Below, one piece after another: positions 1 through 6,450 of a stretch of 10,815 nucleotides of DNA (position 1 is its first letter; each line of letters opens with the position of its first letter). The DNA lies in contig JAEWXO010000002.1 in assembly GCA_023458875.1 (NCBI GenBank), positions 1 through 10,815 of the forward strand, read 5' to 3'. The notes beneath the pieces are model-generated. The model made no database searches. It saw only the letters and a program-made list of their open reading frames with translations, and had not been told where the DNA came from. The position numbers and the translations under genes are program-made. The stretch is from Bacillota bacterium. GTDB taxonomy: Bacteria; Bacillota; Clostridia; Oscillospirales; Ruminococcaceae.

Positions 1-120
1 TCAAACCCTGCATTTTGCGGAATAACTATAGGTCTTCTTATTACGGCTGTATTCCTTACAATAGGATACAAGATATTTAAAAAGATAAATGATAAAATAG
101 AAGCACAGATTCCAAAGTGA
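1..120 (+). CDS. C-terminal end of a membrane protein (partial, 39 codons)
   Basis: An open frame runs from the first base of the window to a TGA at 118-120. The visible tail has one hydrophobic segment (ITIGLLITAVFLTIGYKIF) followed by a lysine-rich, charged cytoplasmic-looking end (KKINDKIEAQIPK). This layout fits the last transmembrane helix of a polytopic membrane protein, for example an ABC-2 type permease, but 39 residues are too few to name a family. The start lies outside the window. No U-rich terminator follows; the next structure is the long perfect stem-loop at 171-214. Confidence 0.65.
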   Translation, partial: SNPAFCGITIGLLITAVFLTIGYKIFKKINDKIEAQIPK

Positions 121-132
121 TATATAACAACA

Positions 133-249
133 CAGAGGATATCCCCCGCTTCAAAAGGCTATGGGTTCTATGCTTCCGTTCAGTCGGAGTACAATCTCCG
201 ACTGAACGGAAGCAATTCTTCGAATCGCCTCTGCTTGTTAAAAGCAGAG
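133..249. repeat. Two-hairpin palindromic element with a 19-bp perfect stem
   Basis: Bases 171-189 are the exact reverse complement of 196-214, giving a 19-bp stem with a 6-base loop (TACAAT). A second hairpin follows: CTCTGCTT at 229-236 pairs with AAGCAGAG at 242-249. CAGAGG at 133-138 can also pair with CCTCTG at 228-233, enclosing the long stem and competing with the second hairpin. There is no U-tract after the long stem, so it is not a standard intrinsic terminator. It could be the 3' stabilising hairpin of the upstream mRNA, a dispersed palindromic repeat, or part of a structured RNA. Confidence 0.6.
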
Positions 250-320
250 CTTTGAAAGTTTCCGCAGGTACAGTTATAGTAATGACAGCAACATAAATAT
301 AATGTTTTTTATAAAAAAAC

Positions 321-350
321 TTGACATTATACATGTTAAAATGTTAAAAT
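321..350 (+). promoter_or_regulatory. Candidate distal promoter upstream of sseB
   Basis: TTGACA at 321-326 is followed after 18 bp by TAAAAT at 345-350, with a TGT extension just before the -10. Transcription from here would give sseB a leader of about 180 nt. A second, weaker candidate lies closer to the gene: TTGACT at 476-481 with TATTTT at 500-505. I cannot tell which is used; the distal one has the better -35. Confidence 0.45.
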
Positions 351-534
351 TAATCATACAGCAGTTTATTCACAAATAATATTTATAGAAATTTCACAAA
401 TAATTGAATATATGCAAATCGATTTATGCACAATACAATAAATCAGATTTTATGAAGTCATATATGAGTTTTGTATTGACTATAATATTTTTTAATGAGT
501 ATTTTACGGTAAATTATAATATGAGGTGAAAAAA

Positions 535-1323
535 TTGAACGAAAACGGAAAAAAAGTTGCTGAAATATCCAATCCGGCTTTAGTTTATGCAATGGAAGTA
601 CTTAAAGAAAAAAAAGATAAAAATTCCGAAATGAAATTTATATCAGAACTAAACAGAGCACGTTTTATTTCCCCGGCAATCATTGAAGTAAAGGATGAAA
701 ACGGAGAATATAAACTGGCAGAAGGTAATGGCATTTCAGATCCTGAAAATACACGCATACATTTTATGATGCTTACACAGAATACGGGCAAAAAGTTCAT
801 GCCTGCATTTACAGATATGGATGAATTGAAAAAATGGAGAGAGGAAGAAAATCTTCAGACTATAGTAACTACATTTGATAACCACATGGAAATGATATTA
901 AGTGATGATGACGGCCCAAGCGGTTTTGTAATAAATCCATTCGGCTCGAATATGATTCTTCCAAGAGAGCTTCTCACACAGCTTAAGGAAGCGGCAGACA
1001 AGCAAAAAAATGAACAGGTATTGATCGGGGATCCTAAAGAATATCCTGAAGCTCTTGCCGGAGCACTTACTGATTTCTTTGAGGAAAACGGTACAGTTGA
1101 AAAAGCATATATATTGATGATGAAACGCGGGGAGCAGGAAAGTTATCTGCTTATTATTGATTTTGACAATACCGATGATGATCTTCAAAGACATAAATTA
1201 TTTGATGCAGCTGCTGAAACTGCAAAGGATCACCTTAACGGTCTTGGCATTTCTATTGCATCATTTGCGGATGAGCTAGGACAGAAAGCAGCAGATAACA
1301 AACTACCTTTTTATACAAGATAA
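535..1323 (+). CDS. sseB: SseB family protein (enhanced serine sensitivity), 262 aa
   Basis: The protein has the two-part layout of SseB proteins. An N-terminal domain (about residues 33-145) includes RARFISPAII and the KKFMPAFTDMDELKKW stretch typical of the family. A C-terminal domain (about 165-262) begins near the VLIGDPKEYPEAL motif and ends with PFYTR. E. coli SseB is linked to serine tolerance, but the biochemical role is unknown. It appears cytoplasmic, with no signal peptide or membrane segment. I place the start at the TTG at 535 because GAGGTG at 523-528 then sits 6 bases upstream as a ribosome binding site. The in-frame GTG at 526 lies inside that site and would leave no spacing. 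The gene seems monocistronic, closed by a clear terminator. Confidence 0.85.
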   Translation: MNENGKKVAEISNPALVYAMEVLKEKKDKNSEMKFISELNRARFISPAIIEVKDENGEYKLAEGNGISDPENTRIHFMMLTQNTGKKFMPAFTDMDELKKWREEENLQTIVTTFDNHMEMILSDDDGPSGFVINPFGSNMILPRELLTQLKEAADKQKNEQVLIGDPKEYPEALAGALTDFFEENGTVEKAYILMMKRGEQESYLLIIDFDNTDDDLQRHKLFDAAAETAKDHLNGLGISIASFADELGQKAADNKLPFYTR

Positions 1324-1328
1324 TAAAA

Positions 1329-1370
1329 ATACCCATTGCATATTCAGATTGCAATGGGTATAATATTTTT
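1329..1370 (+). terminator. Rho-independent terminator of sseB
   Basis: A 12-bp stem (1329-1340 with 1350-1361, core TACCCATTGCA/TGCAATGGGTA) has a 9-base loop and is followed by a T-rich run with TTTTT at 1366-1370. It begins 5 bases after the sseB stop codon. Confidence 0.88.
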
Positions 1371-1453
1371 ATATTTAAATATATTATACAAAATGTTATA
1401 TTTGTATAATTACACATGTTTGAAATATTTTTTATGATATTTATTCAACTATA

Positions 1454-1482
1454 TTGACAATAAGAATTATTTGTGATATAAT
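1454..1482 (+). promoter_or_regulatory. Very strong SigA-type promoter for an intergenic transcript
   Basis: TTGACA (1454-1459), a 17-bp spacer and TATAAT (1477-1482) match consensus in all twelve positions, with a TGA extended -10 directly before the hexamer. The predicted start is near 1489. No credible open reading frame follows before the hairpin at 1574-1607, and rpe has its own promoter further on. Such a promoter in front of about 120 non-coding bases is typical of small RNA genes. Confidence 0.75.
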
Positions 1483-1488
1483 ATAAAC

Positions 1489-1610
1489 ATGGTAATACAA
1501 CAGAGGAAAGATATATTATATTACCTTTAAAAAGATATTTTCAAACAAATAGTGTTTTTCTCATATCTCCTTTAGAACGCCTTATTTTTTTAAAAATAAG
1601 GCGTTCTCCC
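1489..1610 (+). ncRNA. Candidate small non-coding RNA, or long leader of rpe
   Basis: The stretch between the consensus promoter and the strong hairpin at 1574-1607 has no credible coding frame. GGTAATA at 1491-1497 pairs with TATTACC at 1519-1525, leaving a 21-base purine-rich loop containing AGAGGAAAGATAT. Part of this loop (1502-1506 and 1509-1514) is complementary to 1563-1573 (ATATCTCCTTT) with two bulged A bases. It could therefore form a pseudoknot with the first stem. I do not recognise a known family; the length is short for 6S RNA, and SRP or riboswitch core motifs are not seen. If the final hairpin is leaky, the RNA could instead be a regulated leader of rpe. Confidence 0.5.
1574..1607 (+). 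terminator. 16-bp hairpin ending the candidate small RNA
   Basis: AGAACGCCTTATTTTT at 1574-1589 is the exact reverse complement of 1592-1607. The GC-rich base of the stem and its AT-rich top fit a terminator, but the following bases (CCCTTTG) are only pyrimidine-rich, not a clean U-tract. Termination efficiency is therefore uncertain, and read-through toward rpe is possible. Confidence 0.55.
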
Positions 1611-1703
1611 TTTGTAAACGGAAAATAATATAATGATAAATATAAGTCTGGAATTATATAGAATCTGTAATAAAATATTAATAAAAAAAATATCATTTTT
1701 TTG

Positions 1704-1732
1704 TTGACCTTGTATGCAAAATAGGTTATTAT
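1704..1732 (+). promoter_or_regulatory. Probable rpe promoter
   Basis: TTGACC at 1704-1709 is followed after 17 bp by TATTAT at 1727-1732. A TATAAT at 1732-1737 overlaps it but would be 22 bp from the same -35. The leader to the rpe start would be about 37-40 nt and includes the GGAGG ribosome binding site. Confidence 0.6.
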
Positions 1733-1775
1733 ATAATATGTATGATTATTTATTATTAAATTTGGAGGTCACGTA

Positions 1776-2420
1776 TTGAGCCATTATGTTTCAGCATCTA
1801 TATTGGGTGCTAATATATTAAATATTGCAGACGAATGCAGAAAACTGGAAGAAAATAAGGTTGATATGCTGCATTTTGATGTTATGGACGGGCATTTTGT
1901 AAATAATATTTCATTTGGTTTGCCGGTGCTAAAGGCGCTTGACAAATGCTCAGATATTTTTATGGATGTTCATCTGATGATAAGTGAACCCCTCAGATAT
2001 ATTAAACAGTTTGCCGAAGCAGGCAGTGATATGATAACGTTTCATGTTGAAAGCTTAAGCGACCCTTATGAAACTATCAAAGCCATAAAAGACCTCGGTA
2101 TAAAGGCAGGTATATCTGTTAAACCGGAAACGCCTGTAGAAAGCATTTATAAATATCTCCATGATGTGGATATGGTATTGATAATGACTGTCGAACCCGG
2201 ATTCGGAGGACAGGGATTTATTTATGAAATGACTGAAAAAGTAAAGACGCTTAAGAAATATCTTTCAGACAACAATATCAGTGTTATTATTGAGGTTGAT
2301 GGCGGAATAAATGACAAAACAGCGGCTGTTGCAAAGGATGCAGGGGCAGATATACTTGTATCCGGAAGTTATTTGTTCAATGCCGGATCAATGTCAGAAG
2401 CTTTAAAGGCTTTAAAATAA
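1776..2420 (+). CDS. rpe: Ribulose-phosphate 3-epimerase, 214 aa
   Basis: The enzyme interconverts D-ribulose 5-phosphate and D-xylulose 5-phosphate in the non-oxidative pentose phosphate pathway, in the cytoplasm. The family signatures of this TIM-barrel are all present: HFDVMDGHFVNN at 33-44, VHLMI at 65-69, EPGFGGQGF at 140-148 and VDGGIN at 174-179. By comparison with characterised RPEs, D35 and D175 are the catalytic acid/base pair and H33, D35, H66 and D175 the metal ligands. The length is normal. The start is a TTG, supported by GGAGG at 1764-1768 with a 7-base spacer. In many Firmicutes rpe follows prkC and rsgA; here it stands alone, with its own promoter. Its 3' end overlaps the convergent mecA-like gene by 9 bp. 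Confidence 0.96.
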   Translation: MSHYVSASILGANILNIADECRKLEENKVDMLHFDVMDGHFVNNISFGLPVLKALDKCSDIFMDVHLMISEPLRYIKQFAEAGSDMITFHVESLSDPYETIKAIKDLGIKAGISVKPETPVESIYKYLHDVDMVLIMTVEPGFGGQGFIYEMTEKVKTLKKYLSDNNISVIIEVDGGINDKTAAVAKDAGADILVSGSYLFNAGSMSEALKALK

Positions 2421-2993
2421 TATTTTCCCTGATAGTTTGTAAGCAGCGTCACATTTAAAAATGCACGAATAATATTCTTCTGTAAAGGCAAGCAGGGTTT
2501 TATCAGTACTGTATTTAAATCCATGATTTATTGCAGTATCAAGTATTCCGCTGTAGCTTTCAGAATTTATATCAATTATAAGTCTGAAAATATTATCAGA
2601 ATAATATAATGCACTTTCCATATGACTTTCACAGAAATACTTCATAAAATCAATGGAAAATCTGATAAGCATTTTTGCAGATTTTGTTTCAAGAATGATG
2701 AAATCAGAAATATTTTCCTCAGGTTTATCCGGTGCATCATACAGACTGTTATCAATAGCAGAAATATATAATATGCAGCCGTTATTTATACAGGAAAATG
2801 CTTCAATATACAAGGGCTCATTGTATAAGTCAAGACCAAGATTTAATCGTACTTCATCAATAACACTTGATACAAATTCCTTTGTGTTTTTATTGCTGTT
2901 TTCAAGACTTTCAAAATTAACATTATGATTTTCGAGTTCAGTTTTTGTAAGCGATACTTTTACGGTAAGACTGCTAAGCTGCTCAATTATCAT
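2412..2993 (-). CDS. mecA: MecA-like ClpC adaptor protein, 193 aa
   Basis: MecA proteins deliver substrates such as ComK to the ClpCP protease. The N-terminal part (about 1-80) has the MecA layout: a short opening strand (MIIEQLSSLTVKVSLT), a helix ending in SSVIDEV at 42-48, then strands YIEAFSC and GCILYIS. The C-terminal part (about 98-193) keeps the pattern of the ClpC-binding domain, including ALYYSDNIFRLII at 128-140. It is shorter than B. subtilis MecA (about 218 aa) and divergent, with an unusually short acidic linker. The start at 2993 is chosen because CCTCC at 3001-3005 (GGAGG on the coding strand) lies 7 bases upstream; the ATG twelve codons earlier has no such site. It is transcribed toward rpe, with no terminator visible between them. 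Confidence 0.72.
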   Translation of the reverse strand: MIIEQLSSLTVKVSLTKTELENHNVNFESLENSNKNTKEFVSSVIDEVRLNLGLDLYNEPLYIEAFSCINNGCILYISAIDNSLYDAPDKPEENISDFIILETKSAKMLIRFSIDFMKYFCESHMESALYYSDNIFRLIIDINSESYSGILDTAINHGFKYSTDKTLLAFTEEYYSCIFKCDAAYKLSGKILF

Positions 2994-3050
2994 TTTGACA
3001 CCTCCGGCTTTAAACTTTTTATTTCGCAACTTAGATTCAGAAACGACTGT

Positions 3051-3078
3051 ATAATAAAACAGAAAATATGAGTGGTAA
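3051..3078 (-). promoter_or_regulatory. Weak candidate promoter of the mecA-like gene
   Basis: Read on the minus strand, TTACCA (3073-3078) is followed after 16 bp by TATTAT (3051-3056). The predicted leader is about 50 nt and carries the GGAGG site. Both boxes deviate from consensus, so this is tentative. A CAGAAAA repeat falls in the spacer. Confidence 0.3.
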
Positions 3079-3214
3079 ATAAGCTTTTTCTGTTTGATTA
3101 TCTGTCATAATATTTTCTGGCAAATGAAATAATCAGGTGCTGTCTGTAGCCATTTTTTATATAAAAAATATCTCATGTATAATTTATAAAAATATGATTA
3201 CAAAAAACGAAATA

Positions 3215-3232
3215 CTCCGCAGATTTGCGGAG
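3215..3232 (+). other. Short GC-rich hairpin upstream of the cell-wall operon
   Basis: CTCCGCA (3215-3221) and TGCGGAG (3226-3232) form a 7-bp stem with a GATT tetraloop in otherwise AT-rich DNA. CAGAT at 3220-3224 can alternatively pair with ATCTG at 3235-3239. No U-tract follows. Its role is unknown. Confidence 0.45.
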
Positions 3233-3307
3233 ACATCTGCCTGATTTATAAATAATATGATTACCGTCAAAATGCTGTATATCCGGTAATACTATATAGT
3301 AATATTA

Positions 3308-3336
3308 TATACATCATTTGTATTGTTGTGTATACT
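3308..3336 (+). promoter_or_regulatory. Candidate promoter of the cell-wall operon
   Basis: TATACA at 3308-3313 lies 17 bp upstream of TATACT at 3331-3336. The -10 is good and the -35 moderate. Transcription would start near 3343, giving a leader of about 44 nt with an AAGGAG site before the ATG at 3387. Confidence 0.4.
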
Positions 3337-3386
3337 AAAAACCGGAAATACAAAAATCTTTTAAAATAAAAAAGGAGTATAAAAGT

Positions 3387-4637
3387 ATGAAAAAAAATAA
3401 AGGTATGAAAATATACAGACAGAAAAAAAGAAAAGCAAAAAATTCAAATCAGATTTTATCCCTTCTTGGTACATGTGCGGTTGTATTTGGCGTGGGGATA
3501 TTTGGATACTATGTAGTTGCGGTTCCTGTATATGATCTCATTACTTCTGCAGGAGACGATACATCCGACAGTGGTTCATCAAAAACAGTTGAAGTAACAA
3601 CTGCTCCTTATATAACCGAAAACAGTGAGACAACTATTACGTCAGTGAAAAAGATTTTTTCTGATTTAGATGAGAAAACAACATCTGAGACAACAACACC
3701 GGCAGTAACAACTGCTCCGGATTCAACCAAGTCTGAGTCAAAGACCACAAAGGCTACAAAAGCTCCGGTTTTATCATCTGAAGGGGGAGTATATTATCTT
3801 ACAGCAGCTGATATATCTGACCTTAATACACTTGTAGACAGATTAAACAATATACATGGTTACAGCTCTGTAGTTCTTCCTCTTAAAGCCCAGGGAGGAA
3901 AGCTTTACTACAGATCAAATGTTGAAACGGCGTCACTGGCCGGAGTCATTTCATCTGATGTTTCCCTTTATGATATGGTAACAATCATAACTGAGTGCGG
4001 AATGGAGCCTGTAGCGGAGATAAGCACGATAGCAGATAATATTTACCCGCTTACATATAAAAAATCAGCATATCAGTTTGAGGATGGAGTTACCGGAGAA
4101 TGGCTTGACAACAAGTCTGATCAGGGAGGAAAACCATGGCTTTCACCTTTTTCTGAGTCCGCAATAAGCTATCTCTCAGATCTTACAGAAGAAATAACCG
4201 CTTCTGGAATCAAAAAGATAATATGCACTGATACATATTTTCCGCCTTTCCGTGACAAGGATTTAGGCTACATAGGCGACCTCGTAAATCCTGCAACCCG
4301 ATATAAAGGTCTTACAGATCTTATCAATACATTAAACAGTAAAGCTTCAGCAAATAATGGTGAGGTAATGCTTTCAGTATCCGCATCTGATGTAATCAAT
4401 TCTTCATCCGAAGTATTCAGACCTGAGGAGCTGGGAAAAATGTCAGCAGTTGTTACAATAAACATGAACGATTTTTCCGGACAGAGTATCGGAGATATTA
4501 TGAATAAAATCAAAGAAAAATCAGGCAGCATGAAGGTGGTTCCTTGTATCATATCAAGTAGTGTATCTGCTTCTGAGCTGACATCAATTGTTGATTCCCT
4601 TACTAAATCAGGTTATAAATATTATATGGTAAAATAA
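3387..4637 (+). CDS. Membrane-anchored putative glycoside hydrolase-fold protein, 416 aa
   Basis: The N-terminus is strongly basic (1-19), then comes one hydrophobic segment (about 23-48). A Thr/Ser/Pro-rich low-complexity linker follows (about 58-130) with a repeated VTTAP. The rest (about 134-416) should be outside the membrane. This domain resembles the putative glycosyl hydrolase family once called DUF4015 (TIM-barrel-like): it alternates strands and helices, and GEWLD at 237-241, the helix YLSDLTEEITASG at 262-274 and IICTDTYFPPF at 278-288 line up with the family's W-D-P, helix and FDYVRFP region. The usual FDYVRFP is altered to TDTYFPP, so activity is uncertain. A role in peptidoglycan or surface-glycan handling is inferred from the fold and from the FHA, SEDS and PBP genes downstream. 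AAGGAG precedes the start. Confidence 0.62.
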   Translation: MKKNKGMKIYRQKKRKAKNSNQILSLLGTCAVVFGVGIFGYYVVAVPVYDLITSAGDDTSDSGSSKTVEVTTAPYITENSETTITSVKKIFSDLDEKTTSETTTPAVTTAPDSTKSESKTTKATKAPVLSSEGGVYYLTAADISDLNTLVDRLNNIHGYSSVVLPLKAQGGKLYYRSNVETASLAGVISSDVSLYDMVTIITECGMEPVAEISTIADNIYPLTYKKSAYQFEDGVTGEWLDNKSDQGGKPWLSPFSESAISYLSDLTEEITASGIKKIICTDTYFPPFRDKDLGYIGDLVNPATRYKGLTDLINTLNSKASANNGEVMLSVSASDVINSSSEVFRPEELGKMSAVVTINMNDFSGQSIGDIMNKIKEKSGSMKVVPCIISSSVSASELTSIVDSLTKSGYKYYMVK

Positions 4638-4701
4638 TTTTATTTTAGCTTATATAAAAGTAGCAAAGTTATATTATTTAAAACAATAGAAAGGTAAACG
4701 T

Positions 4702-5184
4702 ATGCACGAAACATTATCGGAATTTCTGAAGGGATTTGGAGAGCAGATAGTAACGTTCAAAGGCTTTGCGTGTGCTTTTGCACTGCTGTTTGTTGATTTT
4801 TGTGCTATTGCAATTTTCTGCAAATCATATTCGGAAAAGAAATTATGCCAGAAAAAATGGAACAGGCGTTTTGAATATCTGGCATTGGTTGATGAAAACA
4901 GAGTGATTCCAATAGAAAATTCTGAAATACTGCTTGGCAGACACCGTTCTGCAGATATACAGTTTCCTGATTTATCTGTTTCGCGTTATCATGCAGTACT
5001 GACATTTTCAGACGGCATACTTTTACTGGATGATCTGAATTCTAAATCCGGTACATATATAAACGGAAAAAGAATAAAATCGGCAGTAATAAAAATAAAT
5101 GATGAGATACGTATCGGAGCAATGACATTTTCTATTAAAAAAATAAAGGATGGAGATAATGGTAAAAGAAAAAAAGAAGCTTAA
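4702..5184 (+). CDS. Membrane-tethered FHA-domain protein, 160 aa
   Basis: A hydrophobic segment at about 21-40 anchors the protein; the FHA domain (about 66-147) is probably cytoplasmic. FHA domains bind phosphothreonine peptides. The core motifs are visible: LLGRHRSADI at 77-86, SRYHAVL at 94-100 (the S-x-x-H signature with S94 and H97) and NSKSGTYINGK at 113-123. The usual SxNGT is SKSGT here, so one conserved Asn is replaced by Ser. Size and layout resemble mycobacterial FhaB (FipA), which also sits just upstream of a SEDS gene and a PBP gene. The start ATG has GAAAGG a few bases upstream. Its 3' end overlaps the next gene by 26 bp, which suggests translational coupling. No kinase gene is in the window. 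Confidence 0.85.
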   Translation: MHETLSEFLKGFGEQIVTFKGFACAFALLFVDFCAIAIFCKSYSEKKLCQKKWNRRFEYLALVDENRVIPIENSEILLGRHRSADIQFPDLSVSRYHAVLTFSDGILLLDDLNSKSGTYINGKRIKSAVIKINDEIRIGAMTFSIKKIKDGDNGKRKKEA

Positions 5185-6448
5185 TTACTTTTTTATAAGA
5201 CTTTTGATACTTCTGACTCATAGTATTCTTCTTGCAAATATATATCTGAATGGAAATTACACTGATATTATGGAGGTAATAAAGCTTTCGGCAGTGGTTC
5301 TTACTTCCGATATTGTATATTTTATAATTGCAGGGTGTATGGAGCAGGATACATATACGGTTGACTTTCTGCTTATACTTATTATGAATATAAGTATAAT
5401 ATTTCAGTCCTGTTTCGGTGATGTTAATTTTAATCTTAAACATTTTATAACCATTGTTGCTGGTATGGTAACATATCATATAGGATATTATTTTACAAGA
5501 AACAGTTTTAAATCTGAAAAGCTCAAACCGTATTATTATGCAGGAACAGTATTACTTATGGGGGTAATAATCCTGTTTACGGGAAGCCGCAGCATGTGGA
5601 TTGATTTTGGTGCCTTTTCAGTTCAGCCTTCAGAATTTATGAAGCCGTTGTTTATACTTATCTGTGCTACGTCACTATATAAACAGCAGGATAAGAAAAA
5701 AATATGGTATTTTATGGTTACGCCTAATAATCTCGCAATGTTCACAATTGCTGCGTTGATATTTGGCTTGCAGTGGTGGTGCAGAGATCTTGGAAGTATA
5801 CCGACATTCGCAGCAATCATCGGATGTGCAATTATAAACCGTATGTGTTATCCGAGAGCGAAATTTTCAAAGAAAAAAATAGTTTTTCTTGTTGTTATGG
5901 TACTTGCGGCCGCAGTTTTTGCAATAAAATTTGCTCCCGGATATGTTAAAGACAGATTATACGTTGATATATGGGCTGATATGGACGGAAACGGATATCA
6001 GCAATGCCGTGCACTAATTGCAATTGCAGAAGGAGGCTGGCTTGGAAAAGGTCCCGGATTCGGAAGGCTGTTTAAGGTGGCAGCATATGATACCGATATT
6101 GTTTTTTCAGCAGTATCAGAAGAATGGGGCTTGCTCGCTGTAATATTATTTGTTGTTCTTATATTGCTTCTGCTTGCAACATCACTTATCAATACTCCGC
6201 GCTGTTATTATCATGGAACAGTTGCTGTAGGAGTTACAGCAGTATTTGTTGTACAGATGTCACTGAATATATTTGGTTCATGCAATCTTATACCGTTTAC
6301 AGGAGTAACGTTACCGTTTCTTTCAAACGGAGGAACGTCTATGGTTACGAGTGCATTTCTTGTCGGAATGCTTAAAGCTTCACAGTCACCGGTATTTGTA
6401 CGCAATATTGTTGCCAAAAAGACTGATAAATCAGAAAAGAGAGGATAG
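5159..6448 (+). CDS. SEDS family peptidoglycan glycosyltransferase (FtsW/RodA/SpoVE), 429 aa
   Basis: SEDS proteins polymerise lipid II into glycan strands together with a class B PBP. The protein is polytopic, with about ten hydrophobic segments. Family signatures appear in order: WIDFGAFSVQPSEFMK at 147-162, CRDLGS around D210 (the family's conserved Asp), YQQCRALIAIAEGG at 280-293 followed by GKGPG, SEEWGL at 320-325, and IPFTGVTLPFLSNGG at 378-392. The N-terminal region before the WIDFG motif (about 140 residues, several spans) is long for the family. I prefer the ATG at 5159, which has AAGG/AGGA 8-9 bases upstream; an in-frame ATG at 5150 is adjacent to that site and would add three residues. 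Motifs alone do not separate FtsW, RodA and SpoVE, so no gene symbol is given. Confidence 0.93.
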   Translation: MVKEKKKLNYFFIRLLILLTHSILLANIYLNGNYTDIMEVIKLSAVVLTSDIVYFIIAGCMEQDTYTVDFLLILIMNISIIFQSCFGDVNFNLKHFITIVAGMVTYHIGYYFTRNSFKSEKLKPYYYAGTVLLMGVIILFTGSRSMWIDFGAFSVQPSEFMKPLFILICATSLYKQQDKKKIWYFMVTPNNLAMFTIAALIFGLQWWCRDLGSIPTFAAIIGCAIINRMCYPRAKFSKKKIVFLVVMVLAAAVFAIKFAPGYVKDRLYVDIWADMDGNGYQQCRALIAIAEGGWLGKGPGFGRLFKVAAYDTDIVFSAVSEEWGLLAVILFVVLILLLLATSLINTPRCYYHGTVAVGVTAVFVVQMSLNIFGSCNLIPFTGVTLPFLSNGGTSMVTSAFLVGMLKASQSPVFVRNIVAKKTDKSEKRG

Positions 6449-6450
6449 TT

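Larger units (their letters stand above)
2994..3386. other. Gene-free divergent intergenic region with several inverted repeats
   Basis: About 390 bp without a credible gene separate the mecA-like gene (minus) from the cell-wall operon (plus). It holds three CAGAAAA/TTTTCTG copies (3060-3066, 3086-3092, 3113-3119). It also holds a CTCCGCA/TGCGGAG hairpin with a GATT loop at 3215-3232, an ATTACCG/CGGTAAT repeat at 3260-3266 and 3284-3290, and the palindrome ACTATATAGT at 3291-3300. Weak promoter candidates face both ways. Confidence 0.6.

Noticed and set aside
77..334. Minus-strand open frame of 85 codons
   Set aside because: It runs through the 19-bp palindrome and the end of the first gene, has no convincing ribosome binding site and resembles no family.
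526..534. GTG start for sseB
   Set aside because: The GTG is inside the GAGGTG ribosome binding site; the TTG at 535 has proper spacing.
898..1194. Minus-strand 98-codon frame inside sseB
   Set aside because: It is antisense to a recognised protein, without its own ribosome binding site.
1489..1530. Leaderless 13-codon frame at the start of the candidate small RNA
   Set aside because: It has no ribosome binding site, no family resemblance, and overlaps the predicted first stem.
1543..1566. Seven-codon minus-strand frame after an AAAGGAG sequence
   Set aside because: The spacing to the ATG is too short, and the AAAGGAG is simply the complement of the pyrimidine stretch in the small RNA candidate.
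1489..1610. 6S RNA, SRP RNA or a known riboswitch
   Set aside because: The length is too short for 6S, the GGAAG-type SRP core is missing, and no conserved riboswitch core could be recognised.
2653..2928. Plus-strand 91-codon frame inside the mecA-like gene
   Set aside because: It is the antisense shadow of a gene with clear family resemblance and a good ribosome binding site.
5135..5479. Minus-strand 114-codon frame over the FHA/SEDS junction
   Set aside because: The composition (runs of K, I, Y, N) is that of the complement of AT-rich coding DNA, and the opposite strand carries a certain SEDS gene.
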